From contig NZ_JAYGHW010000096.1 of NCBI RefSeq assembly GCF_034932185.1, positions 3,873 through 67,872 of the forward strand: DNA of 64,000 nucleotides, in the 5' to 3' direction. Of the stretch, positions 8,701 to 16,631 are shown in pieces; within the stretch, counting starts at the first letter, position 1, and every line of letters starts with the position of its first letter. Below the pieces are notes generated by a model. It ran no database searches, was not told where the DNA came from, and saw only the letters and a program-made list of their open reading frames with translations. Both the position numbers and the translations under genes were made by a program. The stretch comes from Spirulina sp034932185 (GTDB lineage: Bacteria; Cyanobacteriota; Cyanobacteriia; Cyanobacteriales; Spirulinaceae).

Positions 8701-9987
8701 GATCATGCTAATCCGGAATTAAGTAGTGATGCTTCCCAATTGATTAGCAACATCATTGCCCCCCTAAGTTCCCGCCTCACCTTCCGCGCCCAAAATGAAC
8801 TCAATTTAGGCCATGGCAACCTCAACCCCATCTATCCCACCCGCACCACCTTAGGGCTAAATTGGGCGGCGATGCCTGGCGTAGATCTCCGCTTGGCCCG
8901 TCAATTTAGTAATGGCGGTCTATTTGGTGATAATGCCGTCACCCGTTTTGATACGGTGGTGACTCGCCAACTGTGGGGCAATACGGATATTACCGGCCGT
9001 TACTCGATTTTGGGGGGGATTAACGGCTGGATGGGTCAGGGGGCGGTGGGGTTAAATCATCGCTGGGTGATTGCGCCGGGATTGCGGGCCAATGTGGGTT
9101 ATGAACGGGTCTTAAATGATCTATTTGGCTCAACGGCGGCGGGAGAACGGTTTGCTCAGGGCATTGCCACGGGGCAAACGGCGGCCTCTTTGGGCTTTTT
9201 TGGCGGGGAATCCTACCATGGGGCGTTAGAGTTTACACCTAATGAGGATTGGCAGGCTTCGGCGCGGTTTGAGCGGCGGGTGAGTCGGGCGGGAACCAAT
9301 ATGGTGCTAGGGGCAGCGGCAACGGGAAAAATTACCCCCGCGTTAACGACGTTATTGCGGTTTCAACAGGCCAGTTCTGCCAATGGTTTATTGGAAGGAT
9401 TACCGGATACGGTGAATTTAAAATTGGGGTTAGCCTATCGTGATCCAGAAAGCGATCGCTTCAATGCCCTGCTCAGTTATGAATATCGCCGCAATCCCGG
9501 CAGTATCCCCGAAACCCTCTTATTTGGCACGGGAACCCAAAGCCGAGATCATACCCTCGCAGTGGAAATGATCTATGCCCCCGATTGGCGTTGGGAGTTT
9601 TACACGAAATACGCTTTGCGCTCTAGTCAGACGGATTTGGCACAAAATTTCAGCAATCGCAGCGCTCTCCATTTTGGGCAAATGCGGGCAACGTACCGTT
9701 TTGATTATCGCTACGATGTGACGGTGGAAGGGCGGGTGATTGGTCAACCGGCGGCGGGATTTACGGAATTGGGCAGTGCGTTGGAGTTGGGTTATCATCT
9801 CACGCCGGATCTGCGGTTTGCCTTGGGCTACAGTTTTGGCGGGGTGCGCGATCGCGATTTTGGTAGTTATCGGGGCGATGGGGGGATCTATTTTGGCATC
9901 AGTATGAAGGTGAATGAGTTGCTACGGAGTTTTGGCCGTCAGGAGCCTGTTATTAATACCGAGGTTGATAGTGGAAGCAATCCGTGA
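5722..9987 (+). CDS. Large proline-rich protein with C-terminal outer-membrane beta-barrel
   Basis: The 1421-residue product has a hydrophobic N-terminal segment ending in an alanine-rich cleavage-like site (residues about 25-52), then about 130 residues of Pro/Lys-rich repeats (PPPPPVKATPKAIPTPPP and variants) that could span the periplasm, an acidic linker, an Ig-like domain (residues about 410-520, with RTVTLTSSAGEFVGDDG), and about 900 residues of alternating beta strands. The barrel region shows YPVYGDSS, LMWGDYHTTEF and DYEIDYDRGTLLFRRP, motifs I associate with surface proteins that carry DUF11 stalks. The C-terminus is not the classical aromatic end (it ends NTEVDSGSNP). Three copies of a dispersed palindromic DNA repeat lie in frame in its first 370 codons. 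It is translationally coupled to the DUF11 gene. Location is inferred; role unknown. Confidence 0.75.
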   Translation: MNDNLPPLEPVGAKSLNLSSSSPALPWLCLTQTLPILLLGGALPLVAIPAWAEEGADPAASPEVAPPPPVAAVAPPPVQAPPPAPPPVKAEPKAIPTPPIQSVGAKNVSPPPPPVKATPKAIPTPPPAPVAKTPPPPPPVKPEPKTIQAPPPPPVVKTPPPPPMPAVQPVAPPPAALPPVVEQSPGLPLEELVGREEISPEAGVIPIVPVNPPKLLPPAAEPQQEQIPANESITPTIEADLESAELPPEIAPSLGSEAIGDIAPIAPTIEAERQTLEDTAPIAAEIPTYGEEVQGLAVDEWSDVLISDRPSTLTPEQKKELKQLQAEVGDFFSDSEPPPPQELQPLFDLNASPLDGEQESRGATLAPSTTPAPASPEEIEIPVIPPADSPETPVLLENTPTDLQEKLQLEIFPVDSPLVAADGRSTLALEGRIRNAQGELISEPRTVTLTSSAGEFVGDDGEPDHPGFQVEAIAGRFQAWLRSSLEAQRVQIRAALNTLTEPAPGRAPVPVAEPVEAFTTVQFTTDLRPSIVSGLVSFRVGPQGTNFWGSRRDFLAPESIGRVTTDLEGSVFAMGASKDWLLTLAYDSDRPLNETCDGISRLFRSPQHCEQSYPVYGDSSTVDYLTPSTDHFYVRMERTLPVPGAEPDYLMWGDYHTTEFARPSQTFTANVRQLHGFKGNYNLGNLQISALYSADIEGFQRDAIAPDGTSGYYFLSRRRIIPGSENVFLEQASLEEPGLVTERQAMQRGPDYEIDYDRGTLLFRRPVERLQNDLFNAALLQQILVTYQYEGETTPDTNIFAGRTQYNLSRDFQNPSWLGFTYWQENRGAYQFEQYGGDVQLPFKNGLFTAEYARSETNRPEFPGTGTALRFKLTKQLTRALRFNADYTSVSPGFSNDATTSFQPGQTRYGIDFTAQLDAITGARASYTYEANTGLAPLASTDPLDLFDTNLIPSWQRLSFAPLNNETRTLRIGLNRKIGTVQTQWELVNRVRADHANPELSSDASQLISNIIAPLSSRLTFRAQNELNLGHGNLNPIYPTRTTLGLNWAAMPGVDLRLARQFSNGGLFGDNAVTRFDTVVTRQLWGNTDITGRYSILGGINGWMGQGAVGLNHRWVIAPGLRANVGYERVLNDLFGSTAAGERFAQGIATGQTAASLGFFGGESYHGALEFTPNEDWQASARFERRVSRAGTNMVLGAAATGKITPALTTLLRFQQASSANGLLEGLPDTVNLKLGLAYRDPESDRFNALLSYEYRRNPGSIPETLLFGTGTQSRDHTLAVEMIYAPDWRWEFYTKYALRSSQTDLAQNFSNRSALHFGQMRATYRFDYRYDVTVEGRVIGQPAAGFTELGSALELGYHLTPDLRFALGYSFGGVRDRDFGSYRGDGGIYFGISMKVNELLRSFGRQEPVINTEVDSGSNP

Positions 9988-10041
9988 TAGCCTACCCATT
10001 CATTGATCATTCCTAAAGAATCCAAAAACAAAAAAATAGTC

Positions 10042-10266
10042 ATGCAAGAGCAACATCCAAGTTTATTTGGTTTAAATAATTGTAATCGAGATTTTTTAAT
10101 GAAAGAATCTTGGGGAAAGAATCAATTTAATTCTTCGTTTCCCGTAGCTTTGTGCTGCTATTTACATCACAAAGGCTTTTTGGCAAATTATCTTAAAATA
10201 AAAAATGGTGTGCTTGCTCATGAAGGATTATCAATAGTCTTCAACTCTCCGGAGCTTTTTGAATGA
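10042..10266 (+). pseudogene. N-terminal stump of a HindVP-like type II restriction endonuclease (probable)
   Basis: The 74-residue frame from ATG 10042 (an in-frame TTG at 10003 would add 13 residues) reads HPSLFGLNNCNRDF … ESWGKNQFNSSFPVALCCYL, which I recall as the start of HindVP/AcyI-type endonucleases of about 300 residues. It ends abruptly after FNSPELFE, and its stop overlaps the methyltransferase start. If the family call is right, more than 200 C-terminal residues, including the nuclease core, are missing, so the enzyme would be dead. The DNA is AT-rich and lacks HIP1 sites, like the methyltransferase and unlike the neighbours. The alternative is an intact small protein of unknown function. 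The family call rests on memory of motifs. Confidence 0.5.
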
Positions 10267-11237
10267 TGAAGTGTGTCGATCTTTTTTCCGGTTGTGGAGG
10301 ATTATCTTTGGGCTTTGAGAAAGCAGGATTTGATGTTGTTCAAGCCTTTGATAATTGGGAGCCTGCTATTGATGTATACAAAAAGAATTTTAGCCATCCT
10401 ATTTTTAAATTAGATTTAACTGATGAAGATACGGCAACTCAAATCATTAAAGGACTGCAACCAGACCTAATTATGGGTGGCCCACCTTGTCAGGATTTTT
10501 CCAGTGCAGGAAAACGAGATCTATCACTGGGTAGAGCAAATTTAACCTATCATTTCACAAATATAGTTTGCGGTGTCAGGCCGACTTGGTTTGTAATGGA
10601 AAATGTTGAGCAAATCAAAAAAAGTCATATTTTGCGAGAAATTGTGATCAAATTACAAAATGAAGGATACGGTTTATCCGCAGTTATATTAGATGCGTCA
10701 TATTGCGGAGTACCTCAATCAAGAATTAGATTTTTTCTAATTGGCTATTTAAATGATGGGCATAATCAATTAAATTCATTATTTAAACAGCGTTTATCGC
10801 ATAAACCAATGACAATTAAAAATTATTTAGGGGATAGTTTGGGTATTGAGTTTTATTATCGGCATCCTAGAAATTATAATCGACGTGGCGTTTTTTCAAT
10901 TAATGAACCTAGCCCTACCGTTAGGGGTGTTAATCGCCCGGTTCCTTCTGGCTATAAATTAAATTCATGTGATCCTCAAGGTTTAGATCTAACAACGATT
11001 AGACCATTAACTACAATTGAGCGAAGTTATATCCAAACGTTTCCAAAGTCTTTCTATTTTGAAGGAACCAAAACTAATCTTGAGCAAATGATTGGTAATG
11101 CAGTACCTGTAAATTTAGCAAAATTTGTTGCCGATACTATCAATATTTATATCAATGAAGGTGTTCAGAGAGAGCTTACACTTTTTGAGTTAGATAATGA
11201 TTTTGAAATACCCAAAAAAGTGCTCCATCGAACCTAG
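10263..11237 (+). CDS. DNA (cytosine-5-)-methyltransferase
   Basis: The enzyme transfers a methyl group from S-adenosylmethionine to carbon 5 of cytosine in a short DNA site. The 324 residues carry motif I (DLFSGCGGLSLGFEKAGF), motif IV with the catalytic Cys (MGGPPCQDFSSAGKR), motif VI (ENVEQI), motif VIII (QSRIRFFLIG), a target-recognition stretch containing PSPTVRGVNRPVPSGY, and motifs IX-X (IGNAVPVNLAKFVAD). The DNA is clearly AT-richer than the flanking genes and has no HIP1 octamer, which suggests acquisition. It sits directly after the probable restriction-enzyme stump, so it looks like the survivor of a type II restriction-modification pair. The recognition site is not readable; GRCGYC would follow if the HindVP relationship holds. 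Confidence 0.93.
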   Translation: MMKCVDLFSGCGGLSLGFEKAGFDVVQAFDNWEPAIDVYKKNFSHPIFKLDLTDEDTATQIIKGLQPDLIMGGPPCQDFSSAGKRDLSLGRANLTYHFTNIVCGVRPTWFVMENVEQIKKSHILREIVIKLQNEGYGLSAVILDASYCGVPQSRIRFFLIGYLNDGHNQLNSLFKQRLSHKPMTIKNYLGDSLGIEFYYRHPRNYNRRGVFSINEPSPTVRGVNRPVPSGYKLNSCDPQGLDLTTIRPLTTIERSYIQTFPKSFYFEGTKTNLEQMIGNAVPVNLAKFVADTINIYINEGVQRELTLFELDNDFEIPKKVLHRT

Positions 11238-11265
11238 CTCATCTCGCAAAAAAAGAAAAGGGGGA

Positions 11266-11287
11266 GGGGCGAAAGATTTTTCGCCCC
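11266..11287. terminator. Palindromic repeat acting as a likely bidirectional terminator
   Basis: GGGGCGAAAGA/TTTTTCGCCCC forms a long hairpin between the convergent methyltransferase and dynamin-like genes. It lies a few bases before the dynamin stop codon (on the minus strand) and 28 bp after the methyltransferase stop. It is one copy of the dispersed palindrome seen at several gene ends in this window. Confidence 0.6.
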
Positions 11288-11294
11288 TAGGGGT

Positions 11295-13748
11295 TTAGAG
11301 GGTGGGTGCAGGATCGGATACTTCTGCTACTTCTGCGCTGATCTCTGGCTCAATGACAGGGTATGGAACGGGAACCCCATCGGAGACGAGGGGCAGGCGT
11401 TTATCGTAGAGGTTGAAGGATTCTAGGCAATCGTTAATGCCGGCGATCGCCTCATTATAGATCTCAATTTTTTCCTCCACTGCCCCTAAATCCTGCTCAT
11501 TTTGGGCGATTTTTAACTTGGCCTCCTCCTCTAGGGTGCGTTGGAGATGAGCGCGGGCTTGATCATACTGTTGGAGAATATTGAGGCTGTATGTTTCCGC
11601 AAAGGGCAAGACCTGGGTTTTGAGCATTTGGTTCATGGCTTGGCGGAAATTGCGCTGCACCGTTGCCTCAACTTTGGGTTGGAAATCCAATTGCAGTAAT
11701 TGCCGGATCGCCGGTTCAGCGTTGACAATACTTTCTGCCCCGTAGGTTTCGGAGGTTTGGTGCAGGGTTTGGCGGAATTGATAGATGGAGAATGTGCCTT
11801 CATCGTAGAAGCGGGGACTTTCACGCACATAGCGATCGCACTCCCGTTTTGCCTCATTGGTCATCAAAAGCAGCAATTTCTCCTCTAAACTTTTTAGCTG
11901 TTGTTCTAAACCGCCATCATTGCCCAACAGCCGATAAAGTTCCCGGTAAGCCTCGGTTTTTTTGACGGACTCCAAAAGACGTTGACAGGAATTTTTGAGG
12001 ACAATTTCGGAGAACTTGACCAGCACATCTTCCAATTCATTGGCTAGCGTATACAATGCCTCCACCAAGACCGCCAAAAATGGAGCCGTAGCATTGCGGC
12101 GATGGCTTGCTGTTGCTTTTTTATAGGCATTCAACACGGAAAAATAACGCAGCAATTCCTCCAAACGCTGTAGCATTTTGTTTTTCAGATCGTCAAAATC
12201 TTTCTCAAAATGAGCATCCTCATTGGCAATGATGCGATTCACCTGATTGGCAAAATACTGCTCAAAGCTGTAACCGATATCCTTCAGCTTTTGATTGAGG
12301 CGATCCACTTCCCGTGCTTTCATTGCGTCAATTTCACGGGGTTCGCTGCTGAGACGCTGCCGCTGGTTTTGATAGTGCTTTTGTAAATCAATACAGATCG
12401 GTTGCAGATCATCAGCTAAGGCCGCAAACAGTTGGGGGCGTTTCTCCGTGGTCAGGTAGCGGGTAATTCCTTGACGGAACGTTTCAATGCCGCTATCTTC
12501 GATTAGTTTTTCCAGTAAAGGATGGCCCCATTCCGTCAAAAGCCGTACATAATTTTCATTGGGGCTGTCATAACCATTGACGGAAACGAGGAAATTGCTG
12601 CGGGCCAACTTGCCAGAATTAGAGCAGTAGTTATTGAAACTGCTGACAAATTGCGGCGTTTGTTCCTCACCACCCAAGCTTTTCACCCTTTGGGCAAAAA
12701 TCGAATCTAAACCGAACCGATCTACGCTGCTGGTTTGCTTAACTTGACTGCCATAAAATCCCAACAGGCCACTGGTTTTATAAATCCGGCTCGTGTCGCG
12801 GAAATCACTTTGAATTAATGCCTCCAACCGTTGGCGCAATTCGTCATTATACCAAGTTTCATCGATGCGATTGAAAACATAAAAAACGCGGTCGCGAATA
12901 CTGGGATTATCGCGCATTTTGTCCAACAGTTCCGTTTCTTCACTGGTCATATCCCCCGCTGAAGCCGGTTTTAATACCGTCACCACCGCTGAAGTATCAG
13001 AATGCTCAATTTTTTTATAGGTGAGTTGGGCATCCTTTTTAACCGGCGCATCAATGCCGGGCATATCCACCAACACATTGCCATCCTGTAATAGGGGATG
13101 ATGGCAATAGTATTCCAACCGTTTCAACACCGCGCTATTGCTCCCCCGCCGCGCATAACTGGCGGCTTCGGTGAGGTTGGAGAAATTGAATTGCTCCATG
13201 GAATAGGTGGCACTTTGCACCGAATGGATGCGATCGCGGTTGTGTTCGTAGCCTTCCAAAAGGAGGGCGAGGGCCTTCGCCTGTTTCGCCCGGTCGGATT
13301 TGGTTTCCCCCCCTTCTCGCTCAATAATTTTCTGACAGCCCCCCTTGAGGAGGTCGCGGGCTGCGCCATCGTTAATGTTAATCGTGGCAATTTGGAGGCG
13401 ATCGCACAACACTTGTAACTGTTCACGAATTTCCACCTCACTGAGGAACGTCAGCACCACCCGCTCGGCGTTGGGTTCCGCATAATGGATATAACATTCC
13501 GTGCCGGTGGCGTGGCCCTCCGCACTGTAGAGCAATTCCCGCTCCAGGAGGGCATTGATCAGCATCGACTTCCCGGCACTGAAGGCCCCGGCAAAGACAA
13601 TTTCAAACTTGGGGGCGATCGCTTTTTGCAAAGCAGTCTCGACGGCGGTGGTGTCGCGGCGCAGATCGGGATCCTGTTGCAAAAGTTCAAGAATACTACT
13701 CACTTGGGCATTGAGGTCAGCGCAAGCGGGATGTTGTTGGAGAGTCAT
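11295..13748 (-). CDS. Dynamin-like large GTPase
   Basis: Bacterial dynamin-like proteins bind GTP and remodel or tether membranes. The 817-residue product has a P-loop (AGAFSAGKSMLINALL, near residue 55), a switch II motif DMPGIDAP near 230, and a G4-like FNRID near 290, followed by long helical segments (roughly 440-780) expected to form the stalk and trunk. No strongly hydrophobic membrane helix is obvious, so membrane contact would be through a paddle or lipid-binding loop. ATG 13748 is preferred over the GTG one codon upstream. It stands alone, convergent with the methyltransferase. The family is clear; the particular membrane it serves (plasma, thylakoid, division site) is not. Confidence 0.88.
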   Translation of the reverse strand: MTLQQHPACADLNAQVSSILELLQQDPDLRRDTTAVETALQKAIAPKFEIVFAGAFSAGKSMLINALLERELLYSAEGHATGTECYIHYAEPNAERVVLTFLSEVEIREQLQVLCDRLQIATININDGAARDLLKGGCQKIIEREGGETKSDRAKQAKALALLLEGYEHNRDRIHSVQSATYSMEQFNFSNLTEAASYARRGSNSAVLKRLEYYCHHPLLQDGNVLVDMPGIDAPVKKDAQLTYKKIEHSDTSAVVTVLKPASAGDMTSEETELLDKMRDNPSIRDRVFYVFNRIDETWYNDELRQRLEALIQSDFRDTSRIYKTSGLLGFYGSQVKQTSSVDRFGLDSIFAQRVKSLGGEEQTPQFVSSFNNYCSNSGKLARSNFLVSVNGYDSPNENYVRLLTEWGHPLLEKLIEDSGIETFRQGITRYLTTEKRPQLFAALADDLQPICIDLQKHYQNQRQRLSSEPREIDAMKAREVDRLNQKLKDIGYSFEQYFANQVNRIIANEDAHFEKDFDDLKNKMLQRLEELLRYFSVLNAYKKATASHRRNATAPFLAVLVEALYTLANELEDVLVKFSEIVLKNSCQRLLESVKKTEAYRELYRLLGNDGGLEQQLKSLEEKLLLLMTNEAKRECDRYVRESPRFYDEGTFSIYQFRQTLHQTSETYGAESIVNAEPAIRQLLQLDFQPKVEATVQRNFRQAMNQMLKTQVLPFAETYSLNILQQYDQARAHLQRTLEEEAKLKIAQNEQDLGAVEEKIEIYNEAIAGINDCLESFNLYDKRLPLVSDGVPVPYPVIEPEISAEVAEVSDPAPTL

Positions 13749-14022
13749 CACTACCTAGATGGTTGATTATATTCGGTTCTACAACGGTGTAGAAACGGTT
13801 TTCTCACACTCTGGGGGACGGGAATCGCCACCGCAAGCGATCGGCTCACACCCCAGGGGTGATCTTGACCATTAACCCCCCTTGATCAGGGGATTAATTT
13901 TTCCTAACTCTGAAGATCCGTTGCAACGTTATCATGGGAAACATGATGGGGAAGTTCTCGTGCCAAACTAGAAGATGGGACGGCAGGCGATCGCCCCAAG
14001 CCCCTCTCACGGTGAAGTGTTA

Positions 14023-14907
14023 ATGTCCCAGATTGAAATTAGATCGAGGCTGGCCAACACCCAACCAGTCCACAGCAGCCCCGCTATTCACCACCCCCGC
14101 CGCAGGGTGATTAGCGAAAGTGCTCTTGGTCTGGTGTCCACCCGCAGTTTTCCCGCCATTGTCGGCACAGCGGATATGATGCTCAAGTCTGCGGGGGTGA
14201 TCCTTGTGGGCTATGAAAATATTGGCAGTGGTTACTGTACGGCGATTATTCGCGGCAAAACCGCTGATGTGCGCCTCGCTGTGGAGGAGGGGGCGCGAAC
14301 CGCTGAACAGTTTGGCCAGTTGGTTTCTAAAATGGTGCTGCCTCGCCCCCTGCCCAACCTAGAGGCGATTTTCCCCATCGGCTCGAAATATTTTGAACTG
14401 GAGCAGGAGCAACGGGGCCACAGTCGCCTCAGCAATCAATCTTTGGGATTGTTGGAAACGCGGGGTTTTCCGGCGTTGGTGGGGGCCTGCGATGCAATGC
14501 TGAAGGCGGCGGATGTGCATTTGGCGGGCTATGAGAAAATTGGTGATGGCCTTTGTACGGCGATTATTCGCGGCACGGTGGCGAATGTGGCGGTGGCCGT
14601 TGATGTGGGGATGCATGAAGCGGAGCGCATTGGCGAGTTTAGTGCGGTGATGGTAATTCCCCGACCTTTAGAGGATTTGGAACATACGCTACCCGTGGCG
14701 GATCATTGGATCGAGAAACCCGATCCCCTGCCAGTGCTGTTGCCCAAGGAAAAACAACAACGGGAAAAATCCCGCTTGGCTTTGCCGGAGTTGGAAAAAA
14801 TTCCTTTACGGCGTTTGGAGCAACCGGAAATGGTGGCGGAAGAACGAGGAAAACCCGTTGCGAAAGAACAGCGTGAAGCGATCGCCCCTGACGACGAGAC
14901 CGAATAG
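14023..14907 (+). CDS. ccmO: Carboxysome shell protein CcmO (tandem BMC domains)
   Basis: CcmO is a structural protein of the beta-carboxysome shell, the compartment that encloses RuBisCO and carbonic anhydrase. Two bacterial-microcompartment (Pf00936-type) domains are visible, residues about 32-115 (ALGLVSTRSFPAIVGTADMM … GYCTAIIRG) and 135-218 (SLGLLETRGFPALVGACDAM … GLCTAIIRG), followed by a charged 70-residue tail. ATG 14023 gives MSQIEIRSRL; an in-frame ATG at 13975 would add 16 residues. No other ccm gene is nearby, which is usual because ccmO is often separate from the ccmKLMN cluster. Its 3' end overlaps the next gene by about 50 bp in another frame. Confidence 0.92.
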   Translation: MSQIEIRSRLANTQPVHSSPAIHHPRRRVISESALGLVSTRSFPAIVGTADMMLKSAGVILVGYENIGSGYCTAIIRGKTADVRLAVEEGARTAEQFGQLVSKMVLPRPLPNLEAIFPIGSKYFELEQEQRGHSRLSNQSLGLLETRGFPALVGACDAMLKAADVHLAGYEKIGDGLCTAIIRGTVANVAVAVDVGMHEAERIGEFSAVMVIPRPLEDLEHTLPVADHWIEKPDPLPVLLPKEKQQREKSRLALPELEKIPLRRLEQPEMVAEERGKPVAKEQREAIAPDDETE

Positions 14908-16498
14908 ATCTGAATTGCTGATCCTGGGGGGAATCCTCGCCCTGGGCCTGCTGTTGCGATTTTGGCAATTGGACAGTAAGCCCCTATGGGTGGATGAGGT
15001 GATCACGAGTATTTTTAGCCTCGGTTTGGGGTTTGAGGATATCCCCACGGCTGAATTGTTGCCGGTGGAGGCGATCGCCTCCCTTTTCCAATACAACCCC
15101 ACGACTTGCCCAGCCATTGCCGCCCGTTTAGCCAGTCAATCCACCCATCCCCCCCTCTTTTTCTGCTTGCTTCATACTTGGCTGGGTTGGGTCGGTGTGG
15201 AAAATTTGGCTTGGGCGACGCGGAGTTTTGCGGCCCTGTGGGGTGGGGGGGCGATTGTGGCGGTCTATGGGCTGAATCGTTGGGCGTTTTCAGTGCGGGC
15301 GGGCCTGACGGGTGCGGCATTGATGGCCCTTTCTCCCTTTGCGGTTTACCTCTCCCAAGAAGCCCGCCACTACACATTACCCCTCGTCTTTTTAACCCTA
15401 GCCCTAGCGGCTCAAGTTAGGGTTCAACAACAATTGAGCGCGAAAAAATCGCCCCTGATGGCTTGGGCATTTTGGGGGGGGATGAGTGCATTAGCCCTAT
15501 TTAGCCATTATTTTTGCCTCCTGGCCCTTGTGGCCCAACTGCTCACCTTCGCCCTGTTTTGGGGCCGATTTCGCCCTCCCTTCAACAGGTCAACCCTAGC
15601 CCAAGGTTTCGCCCTCTATCTTCTGCCCTATCTCTTCCTGATCCCTTGGTGGCCCGCCTTTTGGGGCCATTTCCATAGCCCCACCACCGGCTGGCTCTCT
15701 CCCCCCACGGGCTTCGCCCCCTTGGGGCAAACGGTGGCCAGTTGGATTGTGATGCTGTTTGTGCCGCCAGTGGAGGGGCAAGGGGTGATTGTGCAGGGGG
15801 CGATCGCCCTCCTGAGCCTCGCCATTCTCGCCGTGCTGATCCACCAAACCCGCCAAGGGTGGCAGGCCTTAGGCCCTTCCATGGAGCGGTTCACCCTCGC
15901 CACAGTGGTGATAGTGGTGGTCGTGGAATATTTCGCGCTGATCTACGGGTTGGGCAAAGATATCAGCATTGCCCCCCGTTATCATTTCGTCTATTTTCCA
16001 GCGGTCTGTGCTTTGCTGGGGGCAACTTGGGGGACGCAATCCCGGCGGTTTCAGGGGTTTGCCGCTGCGGTGTTAACCCTCAGTAGCCTCTGTGTGGTTT
16101 ATAATCTCGCCTTCCAAAAACCCTACCTTCCGGATCAGGTGGCGGCTCAATTTGATCAAGACCCCGAGCCGGTGATGGTGATGATGGCCTATCGCAATAC
16201 TTTAGAAATCGCTGTGGGGTTAAGCTATGGCTTGGCTCTAGGGGAACGTCGCCCCCCGGAACAAAAAGCCGATTTTGCCCTCTTGAGCTATGAGCAAGGT
16301 TATGAACAGGTTTGGGAAACCTTAGCGACATTCCCGATTGAGCCGGTGAGCCTGTGGGCGATCGCCCCCGGTTATCTCGACGATGCTTTTCCGGAAACCG
16401 TGGCCCTCACCCTGGATCAACGTTGTCAGATTGACCCGGATCAGTTTTATCGTCTGGGGTTTCCCTATCAGCGCTATCAATGTCACGACAATTCCTGA
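14858..16498 (+). CDS. GT39/ArnT-like membrane glycosyltransferase
   Basis: This is a polytopic membrane protein (546 residues, about ten hydrophobic segments). After the first membrane helix comes LDSKPLWVDEVITS; the acidic residues in this first loop are the conserved feature of glycosyltransferase family 39 and its ArnT/PMT relatives, which use a polyprenyl-phosphate-linked sugar as donor. The TTG at 14858 is favoured as start because a GAGG Shine-Dalgarno stretch lies eight bases upstream; this puts the start inside ccmO, so the two may be coupled. A GTG at 14873 is an alternative. Donor and acceptor cannot be told from sequence. HIP1 sites and GC-rich codons match the host. Confidence 0.8.
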   Translation: MRKNSVKRSPLTTRPNRSELLILGGILALGLLLRFWQLDSKPLWVDEVITSIFSLGLGFEDIPTAELLPVEAIASLFQYNPTTCPAIAARLASQSTHPPLFFCLLHTWLGWVGVENLAWATRSFAALWGGGAIVAVYGLNRWAFSVRAGLTGAALMALSPFAVYLSQEARHYTLPLVFLTLALAAQVRVQQQLSAKKSPLMAWAFWGGMSALALFSHYFCLLALVAQLLTFALFWGRFRPPFNRSTLAQGFALYLLPYLFLIPWWPAFWGHFHSPTTGWLSPPTGFAPLGQTVASWIVMLFVPPVEGQGVIVQGAIALLSLAILAVLIHQTRQGWQALGPSMERFTLATVVIVVVVEYFALIYGLGKDISIAPRYHFVYFPAVCALLGATWGTQSRRFQGFAAAVLTLSSLCVVYNLAFQKPYLPDQVAAQFDQDPEPVMVMMAYRNTLEIAVGLSYGLALGERRPPEQKADFALLSYEQGYEQVWETLATFPIEPVSLWAIAPGYLDDAFPETVALTLDQRCQIDPDQFYRLGFPYQRYQCHDNS

Positions 16499-16631
16499 AA
16501 AACAAAAACACCACTAATAAATCCGGTGTAATCTGGTATAGATGTGAATGCTGTTGAACAACTGGATGGGTTTGGGCCGTTGCCCAAGCTTTGCCGCCGT
16601 TCCCCGACTTGATAGTCTTGTAAATTCTCTT

